Source: Pseudomonadota bacterium
GTDB lineage: Bacteria > Pseudomonadota > Alphaproteobacteria > Rhizobiales > Aestuariivirgaceae
Direction: 5' to 3'
Assembly (NCBI GenBank): GCA_020161855.1
Contig: JAIUNJ010000005.1
Span: 124,001-188,000 of the forward strand
Length of the DNA stretch: 64,000 nt
Shown: in pieces, positions 1 to 7,891 of the stretch
Layout of the letters: each line of letters begins with the position of its first letter
Numbering within the stretch: position 1 is the first letter of the stretch
The notes under the pieces: generated by a model
Database searches by the model: none
What the model was told of the DNA's origin: nothing
Seen by the model: the letters and a program-made list of their open reading frames with translations, nothing else
Program-made: the position numbers and the translations under genes

Positions 1-1
1 C

Positions 2-85
2 GCGCGCACGCATCCGCAGGGCCTCACCGCGACGCATCCCTATGCCATTGCCCATCACCTGTTGCTGAAGGTACTGGAGCGCTGA
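2..85 (+). CDS. C-terminal end of an unrecognised protein (cut by window edge)
   Basis: An open frame enters from the left edge and closes with TGA at 83-85, giving 27 residues that end in HHLLLKVLER. The frame has no stop and codon use like the neighbouring genes, so it is probably the 3' end of a plus-strand gene. The fragment is too short to place in a family. The 146 bp that follow, up to the GTG at 232, show no clear hairpin terminator. Confidence 0.45.
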   Translation, partial: ARTHPQGLTATHPYAIAHHLLLKVLER

Positions 86-231
86 TACAGCGGCTCCCAG
101 GCCGACAACCTGAGATTGCGGAATAGGCGTCTGGCTGGCACTAGACAAAGCAGCCGTCATTTGATCAATCTTCGCACATGTCGGCGCAATGACCGGGGGG
201 CCGTGCCTGACATGAGAGTGAGGCTGACTCC

Positions 232-969
232 GTGCGCTTCCCGCATCTGAGACACACCGTTCTGACGGCAGGCTTGCTCATGCTTGGCGCTGCCGGGCCT
301 GCCTACGCTTCCGACTGGAACGGCTGCTATGCCGGCGCAGCGATCGGCGCGGCTTCCGCCGATATGAATACCGAGGATGCGCCCTTTGAAAAGGGCGACT
401 TTGGCGGCTCGGGCGCCTCCTGGAACAGCGGTGGCCCTCCCTATGAAACGATCAAGTCGGATGCATCGGCATTCACCGGCGGGCTGACCGGCGGCTGCGA
501 CTGGGCCATGCCGCGCGAGCGGCTCACTTTCGTCTTCGGTGTTGTTGGCGATCTCTCGGCGTGGAACCTCGAGTCCAACTCAGTGTCGTCGCTCTCCAGC
601 GACACGCATGTGGACTATGACATGAACCTCTCGCTGTCGGTCCGGGCGCGGGCCGGCATCGCGCTGGGCAATGTGCTTTTCTATGGCACCGGCGGGCTTG
701 TCGCATCCGACCTGTCGCTCGATGTCTCTGACTCGCAGGGGCCGGGCCTGATCGATATCTCAAACAGCGCCTTTCAGGGTGGCTGGGTTGCCGGTGCAGG
801 CGTCGAGTTCAAGCTGAACGAGCGCTGGTCTGCCCAGCTCGAATACCAGCACATGCAGTTTGGCGTCACCGCGACAGGGGAAGCGATCGACCCGGTGGGC
901 GCCGTGCCGCGCTTTGAAGGCGACGTGAACATCGACATCGTGCGACTGGGGCTGCTGCTGCGCCTCTAG
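232..969 (+). CDS. Outer membrane beta-barrel protein (OmpA/Omp25-like porin family)
   Basis: A 245-residue exported protein. Residues 1-26 form a signal peptide with a hydrophobic core and an AYAS cleavage region. The mature part opens with WNGCYAGAAIG, typical of small eight-stranded outer-membrane barrels of the Omp25/Omp31 and opacity type. It alternates Gly/aromatic strands and ends in the strand-like VRLGLLLRL. The middle (about 100-215) has the usual barrel pattern, including GVVGDLSAWNLES and AGAGVEFKLNERWSAQLEYQHM. Start is GTG at 232, with an AGG-rich stretch upstream. Twenty-six bp downstream begins a giant repeat protein on the same strand, so the two may be co-transcribed. The protein probably has a structural or surface role; a specific function cannot be read from the sequence. 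Confidence 0.8.
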   Translation: MRFPHLRHTVLTAGLLMLGAAGPAYASDWNGCYAGAAIGAASADMNTEDAPFEKGDFGGSGASWNSGGPPYETIKSDASAFTGGLTGGCDWAMPRERLTFVFGVVGDLSAWNLESNSVSSLSSDTHVDYDMNLSLSVRARAGIALGNVLFYGTGGLVASDLSLDVSDSQGPGLIDISNSAFQGGWVAGAGVEFKLNERWSAQLEYQHMQFGVTATGEAIDPVGAVPRFEGDVNIDIVRLGLLLRL

Positions 970-995
970 TGTAACAGTTTGTAAGGGAGTGGCCC

Positions 996-3900
996 ATGCC
1001 CAGCAATAACCCACCGATCCTCAACGGGCTCGATTCACCTGCCAGCTTCGCCGAAAACACGGTGAATGCCACGCCGCAGTTGATCGACGCGTCTGTTTCC
1101 TTCAGCGATCCGGACAGCAGCAGCTATGACGACTACACGCTGACAGTCTCCGGCCTCCTTCCCGAAGACATCATCGCCATTCGCAACCAAGGCACGGGCA
1201 CGGGCCAGATCGCGGTTTCCGGAAACAGCGTCCTCTACGACAGCGAATCCATAGGCACGTTTTCGGGTGGCAATGGCTCGACCTTGACCGTCACGTTCAA
1301 CAGCGGGGCCAGTGCAGCGTCCATCACGGCGGTGATCGAGAACCTCACCTATGCCAATAGCTCCGACGCTCCGACGGCCACGCGCACAATCACGATCACG
1401 GTGACGGACCCCAACGGCGTGCAGACGCTGCGCCCGGTCTATAGCGAGGCAGCGGGCACCGCCAATCCGTTCGATGGCCTGAATGCTGTTTTTGCAGGCA
1501 GTTCCACCGCACCGGTCCTCGTCGATATTGACGGCGACGGCGACCTCGACCTCGTCGTCGGCAGCAGCCATGGGACCCTGCGCTACGCTGAAAATACCGG
1601 GTCGGCCAGCGCGCCCAATTTTGTCGAGCGCACGGGCGCTGCAAGCCCCTTCAACGGTATCGACATAGGGGTTTACTCATCCCCCGCCTTCGCGGATTTC
1701 GATGGAGACGGCGATCTCGATGCCATCACCGGCGACCTGCATGGCAACGTGTTCTACCTCAAAAATACCGGAACCACTGGTTCACCGGCGTTCACCTTGC
1801 AGGCCGGCAGCGAAAATCCTTTCGATGGCGTCAATGTCAGTTCTTACTCGAAGCCCAGCATGGCCGATCTTGATGGCGACGGCGATCTCGATGTCGTGAT
1901 GGGCGCCGATACCGTCATCAAGTATTTCGAGAACACCGGCCCCAACACAGCACCCGTGTTCATCGAAAGGACCGGTGGTGACAACCCCTTCAACGGCACC
2001 GGCCCCTTCAGGTTCGTCGGGATCACCTTCGCGGATCTTGACGGCGACGGCGACCTTGATGCCATTGCAGGCCGCTCGACCAGTAACAAAATCGATTATT
2101 ACGAGAACACCGGGTCAGTTTCAGCCCCCGTGTTTGTGGAGCGGACGGGTGTGCAGAACCCGCTGGAAGGTTTCAATGTTCCCCAGGACAACACCCCGTT
2201 TCTTGCCGATCTCGACGGCGACGGGGATTTCGATGTCATCACCGGAAAGAATAACGGCAACATTCTCACCTATCTGAACACGCCCGCGGCCGGCGTGCAG
2301 ATCGCCATCACTGTCACCGCCGAAAATGACGCGCCGAGACTGACCGGGCTCTCAGGTACGCTCACCTTCGCGGAGAACACCGTCAATGCCACGCCGCAGC
2401 TGATCGATGCGGATGTGAGCTTCACCGACGGGGACAACAATTTTGATGGCGGCACCCTGAAGGTTTCCGGCCTCCTGGATGCCGATGTGGTTGCCTTCCG
2501 CAGCCAGGGCACGGGCACGGGCCAGATCGGCATCTCCGGCAACAGCATCAGCTATGGCGGCACCCTGATCGGCACCTTCACCGGCGGCAACGGCACGACG
2601 CTCGTCGTCACCTTCAATGGCGACGCCACGGCGGCAGCCATCGAGGCGCTGATCGAGAACCTCACCTTCGCCCACACCTCCGACCTGCCGCTGGAATGGC
2701 GCAGGCTCTCCATTGTCGTCACCGATGCTGCGGGCGCCACGACTGCCGTGCCCAACTTCGTGGCGCAAGGGGAAGGGGACAGCGCCTTCGCCAGCATCGG
2801 CCCCGGCTTTGACGCCAAGCCCACCTTTGCCGATCTCGATGGCGACGGCGACCTCGACGCCGTGGCGGGGGCACGTGACGGCACCCTGATCTATTACAAG
2901 AACATCGGCACGAACACGGCGCCGGCCTTCCTGAAGCAGACCGGCCCGAGCAGCCCATTCTACGGTTTCGACGTCGGCAGCAGTGCTGCCCCATCACTGG
3001 GCGACATGGACGGCGACGGCGACCTCGATCTCGTCGTGGGGACTCACGCAGGCACGCAGCAGTATTATTTCGAGAATACCGGCACGGCCACGGCCCCCAG
3101 TTTTGAGGCGCGCCCGGGCGTCACCAGTCTCTTTCTCGGTATCGCTTTCGGCAGCGACAGCACCCCCACGCTGGTTGACCTTGACAACGACGGCGATCTC
3201 GACCTCGTGATCGGACGCGAGTTTAGCGATATCGGCTATTACGAGAACACCGGCACGGCAGCTAACTCCAGCTTTGTCCAGCGTACGGGCGGCGACAATC
3301 CGTTCGCCGGCTTCCATCCTGATTTCTTCACAGCGCCCACCTTCGCGGACGTGGATGGCGACGGCGACCTCGATCTCGTCGTGGGTGGCTACACGGGTGC
3401 AATCAAGTATTTCGAGAATACCGGCACGCCCGCAAGCCCCAGCTTTGTGGGACGCACAGGCGGCGCAAACCCCTTCAATGGTATCGATATCGGTGCCTCT
3501 TCCGCCCCCACCCTCGCTGACATCGACGGGGATGGCGACCTCGATCTCATCGTGGGCGGAGAAAATGGCGAGCTGACCATCTTCTACAACGCCCCGGGGC
3601 GCGTCGATATCGAGATCACACGTGAGAACGATGCGCCGAAACTGACGGGGCTCGCTTCCTCCGTCACCTTCTCGGAGAATACGGTCAACGCTGCGCCGCA
3701 ACTGCTCGATGCCGATGTCACCTTCACCGACGGCGACAATTATTTCGGCAGCGGCTCGCTGACGGTTTCGGGCCTGCTTGCCGAAGACAAGGTTGCCGTG
3801 CGCAACCAGGGCACAGGCTCAGGCCAGATCGGCGTTTCCGGCAACACCATCACCTATGGCGGCGTGGTGATCGGCAGCTTCACGGGCGGCACCGGCACCA

Positions 3901-5495
3901 CGCTGACGGTGGCATTCAACCTGTATGCCACGCCGGAAGCCGTGGACGCGCTGATTCAGAACCTGACCTATGCCAACGCCTCGGACACACCGACAACGAC
4001 GCGGACGCTCACCCTCACGGTCACGGATGAGGCGGGCGCCGCTGTTACCGATTTCTCAAAGCCGACTTTCACCGAGGTGACAGGAACCGACAATCCTTTT
4101 GACGGCTTCGTGGTCACTGCAAGCTCATTCGCCGGGGGCTCCACTCCGATCTTTGCCGATCTCGACGGCGACGGCGATTTCGATCTGGTCGCCGGGAGCT
4201 TCTATGGGGCTCTGAACTTCTACGAGAATACCGGATCGGCAACGGCACCTGTCTATGTGGAGCGGACTGGCGCGGCCAATCCGTTCAACGGCATCGACGT
4301 GGGCGCCTACGCCACACCGGCATTTGCTGATATCGACGGCGACGGCGATCTCGACCTGCTGGTTGGAGACGTCAATGTCGGCTACCTGACGTTCTTCGAG
4401 AATGACGGAGACGCCAGCGCACCGCATTATGTCCAGAAAAGCGGCAGCGACAGCCCCTTTAGCAGCACTGGCCTTCTTGGCTCCCCAGCGCCCGCCTTCG
4501 CTGATCTTGATGGCGATGGCGATCTCGACCTCATCGTCGGCAAGGGGACGGCTTTCCTGTATTTCGAGAATACCGGCAACGCCGCGGCGGCGGTCTTCAT
4601 CGAAAGAACCGGCGCGGCAAATCCACTCGACGGACTGAGTGTCGTCGACTCCGCCTTGCCGACATTTGTGGACGTCGATGGCGATGGCGATCTGGACCTC
4701 GTATCCGGCAGCAATGAGAGCGGCTTGTTCTACTTCGAGAATACCGGCACGGCCCTGGCGCCCGCCTTTATCGAGCGCACCGGCAGCGCCAATCCCTTCA
4801 GCGGAATCTCGGATATCTGGACTGCGCCGGCATTTGCTGACATCGACGGGGATGGCGACATCGATCTGGTGATCGGAAACTACGACGGCGAGTTCCTGAC
4901 GTTTATCAACACCACCGGTCCCCACAAAATCACCGTCACGGTCACTCAATCCGCCGACACGATCACGGGCACGCCCAAGGCCGACACGCTTTCGGGCACG
5001 GGTGGCGATGACATCATCCGCGGCCTGGGCGGCAATGACACGCTGCGCGGCAACGGCGGGAACGACAGCATCTATGGCGGTGCGGGAAGCGACCGGATGA
5101 CCGGCGGCGCCGGCGCGGATACGTTTTTCTTTACCGCGCTCACGGACTCGGGCGCCGGCTTCTCAGGCTTCATCAACAATGTGACGATGAGCGTGCTCAG
5201 CGGCCTCGGCAAGCGCGACATCATCACCGACTTCACGCCCGGCACCGATAAGATCGATCTTTCCGCCATTGACGCCAACAAGCATCTGGCGAACGATCAG
5301 GGCTTCATGTTCCTCGGCAACAACAAGAGCTTCACCCACAAGGCCGCCCAACTCATCGCGCGGCAATACAATGTGGCGGGCACCGCGAACGACAAGACGA
5401 TCATCTATGGCGACGTGAACGGAGACGGGCGCGCCGACTTCCAGATCGAACTCACCGGCATCAAGACGCTGGCAACAACCGACTTCGTCCTCTGA
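996..5495 (+). CDS. Giant VCBS/FG-GAP repeat protein with cadherin-like modules and C-terminal RTX calcium-binding repeats
   Basis: 1499 residues with no N-terminal signal peptide. Three super-repeats of about 440 residues each consist of one cadherin-like module (recognisable by FAENTVNATPQLIDA and GTGTGQI.SGN; near residues 5-140, 440-585, 875-1015) and five VCBS/FG-GAP repeats. The fifteen DxDGDGDxD calcium loops start at residues 177, 234, 291, 347, 405; 613, 670, 728, 785, 842; 1055, 1112, 1170, 1226, 1282, a 56-58 residue spacing. Residues about 1325-1375 are RTX nonapeptides (GGDD, GGND, GGAGSD), followed by a serralysin-like C-terminal region. RTX repeats at the C-terminus without a signal peptide are the usual mark of type I secretion, so I infer a calcium-binding extracellular or surface adhesin. 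No type I ABC exporter, membrane fusion protein or TolC-like gene lies in the window. The ATG has a good AAGGGA ribosome site at 983-988. Confidence 0.85.
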   Translation: MPSNNPPILNGLDSPASFAENTVNATPQLIDASVSFSDPDSSSYDDYTLTVSGLLPEDIIAIRNQGTGTGQIAVSGNSVLYDSESIGTFSGGNGSTLTVTFNSGASAASITAVIENLTYANSSDAPTATRTITITVTDPNGVQTLRPVYSEAAGTANPFDGLNAVFAGSSTAPVLVDIDGDGDLDLVVGSSHGTLRYAENTGSASAPNFVERTGAASPFNGIDIGVYSSPAFADFDGDGDLDAITGDLHGNVFYLKNTGTTGSPAFTLQAGSENPFDGVNVSSYSKPSMADLDGDGDLDVVMGADTVIKYFENTGPNTAPVFIERTGGDNPFNGTGPFRFVGITFADLDGDGDLDAIAGRSTSNKIDYYENTGSVSAPVFVERTGVQNPLEGFNVPQDNTPFLADLDGDGDFDVITGKNNGNILTYLNTPAAGVQIAITVTAENDAPRLTGLSGTLTFAENTVNATPQLIDADVSFTDGDNNFDGGTLKVSGLLDADVVAFRSQGTGTGQIGISGNSISYGGTLIGTFTGGNGTTLVVTFNGDATAAAIEALIENLTFAHTSDLPLEWRRLSIVVTDAAGATTAVPNFVAQGEGDSAFASIGPGFDAKPTFADLDGDGDLDAVAGARDGTLIYYKNIGTNTAPAFLKQTGPSSPFYGFDVGSSAAPSLGDMDGDGDLDLVVGTHAGTQQYYFENTGTATAPSFEARPGVTSLFLGIAFGSDSTPTLVDLDNDGDLDLVIGREFSDIGYYENTGTAANSSFVQRTGGDNPFAGFHPDFFTAPTFADVDGDGDLDLVVGGYTGAIKYFENTGTPASPSFVGRTGGANPFNGIDIGASSAPTLADIDGDGDLDLIVGGENGELTIFYNAPGRVDIEITRENDAPKLTGLASSVTFSENTVNAAPQLLDADVTFTDGDNYFGSGSLTVSGLLAEDKVAVRNQGTGSGQIGVSGNTITYGGVVIGSFTGGTGTTLTVAFNLYATPEAVDALIQNLTYANASDTPTTTRTLTLTVTDEAGAAVTDFSKPTFTEVTGTDNPFDGFVVTASSFAGGSTPIFADLDGDGDFDLVAGSFYGALNFYENTGSATAPVYVERTGAANPFNGIDVGAYATPAFADIDGDGDLDLLVGDVNVGYLTFFENDGDASAPHYVQKSGSDSPFSSTGLLGSPAPAFADLDGDGDLDLIVGKGTAFLYFENTGNAAAAVFIERTGAANPLDGLSVVDSALPTFVDVDGDGDLDLVSGSNESGLFYFENTGTALAPAFIERTGSANPFSGISDIWTAPAFADIDGDGDIDLVIGNYDGEFLTFINTTGPHKITVTVTQSADTITGTPKADTLSGTGGDDIIRGLGGNDTLRGNGGNDSIYGGAGSDRMTGGAGADTFFFTALTDSGAGFSGFINNVTMSVLSGLGKRDIITDFTPGTDKIDLSAIDANKHLANDQGFMFLGNNKSFTHKAAQLIARQYNVAGTANDKTIIYGDVNGDGRADFQIELTGIKTLATTDFVL
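1440..2285 (+). repeat. VCBS/FG-GAP repeat block 1 (five units of about 171 bp)
   Basis: Five in-frame units, each carrying a near-identical GATGGCGACGGCGACCTCGA-type stretch that encodes the DGDGDLD loop. The loops start at 1524, 1695, 1866, 2034 and 2208. A second conserved element encodes Y-x-ENTG...RTG...NPF. The units are diverged in sequence between loops. Confidence 0.85.
2760..3590 (+). repeat. VCBS/FG-GAP repeat block 2 (five units)
   Basis: Same unit as block 1, with calcium-loop codons starting at 2832, 3003, 3177, 3348 and 3519. The third loop has DLDNDGDLD instead of DxDGDGDLD. The block follows the second cadherin-like module. Confidence 0.85.
4060..4915 (+). repeat. VCBS/FG-GAP repeat block 3 (five units)
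   Basis: Calcium-loop codons start at 4158, 4329, 4503, 4671 and 4839. The first unit has DGDGDFD and the last DGDGDID. The block follows the third cadherin-like module and runs into a short linker before the RTX repeats. Confidence 0.85.
4968..5130 (+). repeat. RTX nonapeptide calcium-binding repeats
   Basis: Consecutive GGxGxDxLx-type nonapeptides (GTGGDDIIR, GLGGNDTLR, GNGGNDSIY, GGAGSDRMT, GGAGADTFF) near residues 1325-1378 of the giant protein. This is the classic hemolysin-type calcium-binding signature, close to the C-terminus where type I secretion signals lie. Confidence 0.9.
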
Positions 5496-5508
5496 CGGCG
5501 GTGGCCTT

Positions 5509-6369
5509 TCAGCCCTGTTCCATCCGACGCGCGATTTCGGCGCGATAGGGGCTGGCCGGATAGACGCCGAGAACGCGCATGTATGAGGTGAAGAACTCCA
5601 GCTCCTCGAGCGCCAGGCGCACCGGGCGGTCCTGCGGGTGGCCTTCGATCTCGGCATAGAACTGCGTGGCCGAGAAGCGGCCCTCGAGCTGGTAGGATTC
5701 GAGCTTCGTCATGTTGACGCCATTGGTGGCGAAGCCGCCCATGGCCTTGTAGAGCGCGGCGGGCACGTTGCGCACCCGGAAGACGAAGCTCGTCATCACC
5801 GGGCCCTTGCCCGGATCGGCATCGTTGCGCTCTGGTGCGAGGATCACAAAGCGCGTGGTGTTGTGGGATTCATCCTCGACATCGGCGCGCAGCGTGTCGA
5901 GGCCATAGATCTCGGCGGCAAGCTTCGAGGCGATGGCGGCACGCGTCTTGTCCTTGATCTCGGCGAGTTCACGGGCCGCACCGGCCGTGTCGACGGCAAC
6001 GACCGCGGTGAGCCCGAGCTGGCGGATGACCTTGCGGCACTGCCCCAGCGCATGAACATGGGAATGCACCGAGGTGACGTCTTCCGGCCTGGCGCCCTTC
6101 ACCACCAGGAGCTGATGATGAACGGGGAGGAAATGCTCGCCGATGATCGACAGCGAAGAGGCTGGCAGAAGATGATGGATATCGGCGACGCGGCCCGCGA
6201 CGGAATTGTCGGTGGGGATCATGGCAAGCGCGGCCTGGCCCTCCTGCACCGCCTGGAAGGCATCCTCGAAGGTGCGGCAGGCCAGCGGCTCATGCGTCGG
6301 TACGGCTTCCAGGCAGGCGATATGCGAGTTGGCGCCGGGTTCGCCCTGATAGGCAATCTTTTCTTTCAT
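5509..6369 (-). CDS. pheA: Prephenate dehydratase
   Basis: 286 residues; converts prephenate to phenylpyruvate, the committed step to phenylalanine, in the cytosol. The periplasmic-binding-like catalytic domain spans about residues 3-180. It holds IPTDNSVAGRVADIHHLL near 51-68 (the family more often has E in place of D in IPIENS) and the catalytic HNTTRF motif near 169-174. An ACT domain follows (about 192-275) with GVNMTKLES, the phenylalanine-binding region. There is no chorismate mutase domain, so this is the monofunctional type usual in alphaproteobacteria. Its ATG overlaps the stop of kdsB by 4 bp, so the two genes are translationally coupled. It converges on the giant repeat gene with a 13-bp gap and no obvious hairpin. 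Confidence 0.95.
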   Translation of the reverse strand: MKEKIAYQGEPGANSHIACLEAVPTHEPLACRTFEDAFQAVQEGQAALAMIPTDNSVAGRVADIHHLLPASSLSIIGEHFLPVHHQLLVVKGARPEDVTSVHSHVHALGQCRKVIRQLGLTAVVAVDTAGAARELAEIKDKTRAAIASKLAAEIYGLDTLRADVEDESHNTTRFVILAPERNDADPGKGPVMTSFVFRVRNVPAALYKAMGGFATNGVNMTKLESYQLEGRFSATQFYAEIEGHPQDRPVRLALEELEFFTSYMRVLGVYPASPYRAEIARRMEQG

Positions 6370-7115
6370 TTCCTGTCCTTGAGCGCGATGCGCGCCGCTT
6401 CCAGATCGGCAGGCGTATCGACGCCAAGCGGCACGCTGTCAACGCGGACGACGGCGATCTTCATGCCGTTGTCGAGGGCGCGCATCTGTTCGAGCGAGCG
6501 CTCCTTCTCGCGCGGCGACTGCGGCAGCGTGACGAAACGCTGCAGCGCCTCGCGCCTGTAGGCATAGACGCCGATATGATGCCAGAAGGGCGGCTCGTGG
6601 CTGCCATTGACCTGGCGCACAAAATCGCGGGCGAAGGCCACTTCACGGTCCGGGCCCAGAGGGGCGATGGCCTTGACGATCTGCGACTTGGCCACGTCCT
6701 CGGCGTCGTGGATCTCGGCGGCGATGGTCGAGATGTCGACGCTTTCATTGGTGAGGCCCGCGAGGCAGCGCTGCACCGCCAGCGGATCAATGGTCGGCAG
6801 GTCGCCCTGGAGATTGACGATATGGGTATAGCGTTGCTGGGGATCGCGGAGCGCCAGCACCGCCGCTACCCGGTCGGAACCCGAAGGCAGATTGGGCTCG
6901 GTGACCATGGCATCGCCGCCCGCCTTGCGGACCGCCTCGGCGATGGGCAGATCGCCCGCCGCCACCAGCACATGGCCAACCTTGGCCTCGACCGCCCGGC
7001 GCCAGACATGGACGATCATGGGTTCGCCCCAGATATCGGCGAGGGGCTTGCCCGGGAGCCTTGTCGCGGCCAGGCGGGCGGGGATTACGACAATGGTATT
7101 TTGCAACTCAATCAT
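6366..7115 (-). CDS. kdsB: 3-deoxy-manno-octulosonate cytidylyltransferase (CMP-Kdo synthetase)
   Basis: 249 residues, the usual family length. It activates Kdo with CTP to CMP-Kdo for the lipid A inner core, in the cytosol. The N-terminus VVIPARLAATRLPGKPLADI is the nucleotide-binding signature of KdsB. NLPSGSDRVAA (near 94-104) matches the conserved H-PSGTDR loop, and VNLQGDLPTIDP supplies the metal-binding aspartate. The late motif HHIGVYAYRREAL is also typical. It is the first gene of a two-gene unit with pheA. An intergenic region of 111 bp separates its start from the divergent cytochrome gene and must hold promoters for both. Confidence 0.95.
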   Translation of the reverse strand: MIELQNTIVVIPARLAATRLPGKPLADIWGEPMIVHVWRRAVEAKVGHVLVAAGDLPIAEAVRKAGGDAMVTEPNLPSGSDRVAAVLALRDPQQRYTHIVNLQGDLPTIDPLAVQRCLAGLTNESVDISTIAAEIHDAEDVAKSQIVKAIAPLGPDREVAFARDFVRQVNGSHEPPFWHHIGVYAYRREALQRFVTLPQSPREKERSLEQMRALDNGMKIAVVRVDSVPLGVDTPADLEAARIALKDRK

Positions 7116-7226
7116 GAACTTGGGCCGGGGCGCGGCAAATTGTGGCGCAGAGCTTATAGATATTGCGACAGTGCCAGCAAGGCATTAGTTAGGCGCATCC
7201 GACTCCATTTGCAGGCATTCTGACCC

Positions 7227-7778
7227 ATGATCGACAGCTGGACCTTCAACAAGATCGCAGGCGCCGTCCTCGGCACTGCTCTCCTGACACTGGGTCTCGG
7301 CCAGCTTGGCGCTGCCATCTACCACCCCAATGAGCCCTCGGAAGAGCATCCGGGCTTCAAGGTCGATGTTGCCGAAGCCGGTGAAGCAGCAGGCGGCGGC
7401 ACCGATGCCCCGGCGCTTTCGCTCGGCGCGCTTCTGGCGGCAGCCGACCCCAAGAAAGGGGCCACGGAAGCCAAGGCCTGCATTGCCTGCCATGACTTCT
7501 CCAAGGGTGGCGTGGTCAAGACCGGCCCCGATCTCTGGGATATCGTCGACCGCCCCAAGGCACATTTCGCCGGCTTCGAATATTCTGCCGGCCTCCAGGC
7601 CATGTCGTCCGAGAACTGGACCTACGAGAACCTCAACACCTTCCTGACCAATCCGGCAGCCTATGTGAAGGGTACCAAGATGGGCTTCGGCGGCATCAAG
7701 AACGACGCCAAGCGCGCCAACCTGCTGGCCTATCTGGCAACCCTTTCGGACGCGCCCAAGCCCTTCCCGGCTCCTTGA
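7227..7778 (+). CDS. Membrane-anchored cytochrome c (CycM-type)
   Basis: 183 residues. An uncleaved N-terminal anchor (about residues 9-31) is followed by a linker rich in Ala, Gly and Glu and one class I cytochrome c domain. The heme motif CIACH is at residues 85-89 and the likely distal methionine is M152 in GTKMGFGG. The layout matches CycM of Bradyrhizobium, which carries electrons from the bc1 complex to the terminal aa3 oxidase in the periplasm, so I infer that role here. It is transcribed alone; a strong terminator follows at 7806-7837. The divergent kdsB/cytochrome arrangement is common in this group. Confidence 0.9.
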   Translation: MIDSWTFNKIAGAVLGTALLTLGLGQLGAAIYHPNEPSEEHPGFKVDVAEAGEAAGGGTDAPALSLGALLAAADPKKGATEAKACIACHDFSKGGVVKTGPDLWDIVDRPKAHFAGFEYSAGLQAMSSENWTYENLNTFLTNPAAYVKGTKMGFGGIKNDAKRANLLAYLATLSDAPKPFPAP

Positions 7779-7805
7779 TATCGCCATCATTGGCGGACCA
7801 GTTTC

Positions 7806-7837
7806 AACACCGGCAGGTACCACCTGCCGGTGTTTTC
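7806..7837 (+). terminator. Rho-independent terminator after the cytochrome c gene
   Basis: A perfect 13-bp stem (7806-7818 with 7822-7834, AACACCGGCAGGT / ACCTGCCGGTGTT) around a 3-nt loop, followed by a T run. It sits 28 bp after the cytochrome stop codon and ends 55 bp before yejA, so the two genes are separate transcription units. Confidence 0.9.
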
Positions 7838-7891
7838 ATTTGCAGCTGCAAGGCTCTAAAACGGAATCCGAATCACGGAGGGATGGCGCCC

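Noticed and set aside
130-150. Sigma-54-like element upstream of the outer-membrane protein
   Set aside because: TGGCAC is present but the GC element is spaced 11 bp instead of 10 and the TTGC core is missing.
1440-4915. Regularly spaced repeats that could suggest a CRISPR-like array
   Set aside because: The spacing is about 171 bp, the repeats are in frame and code for calcium loops; there are no cas genes.
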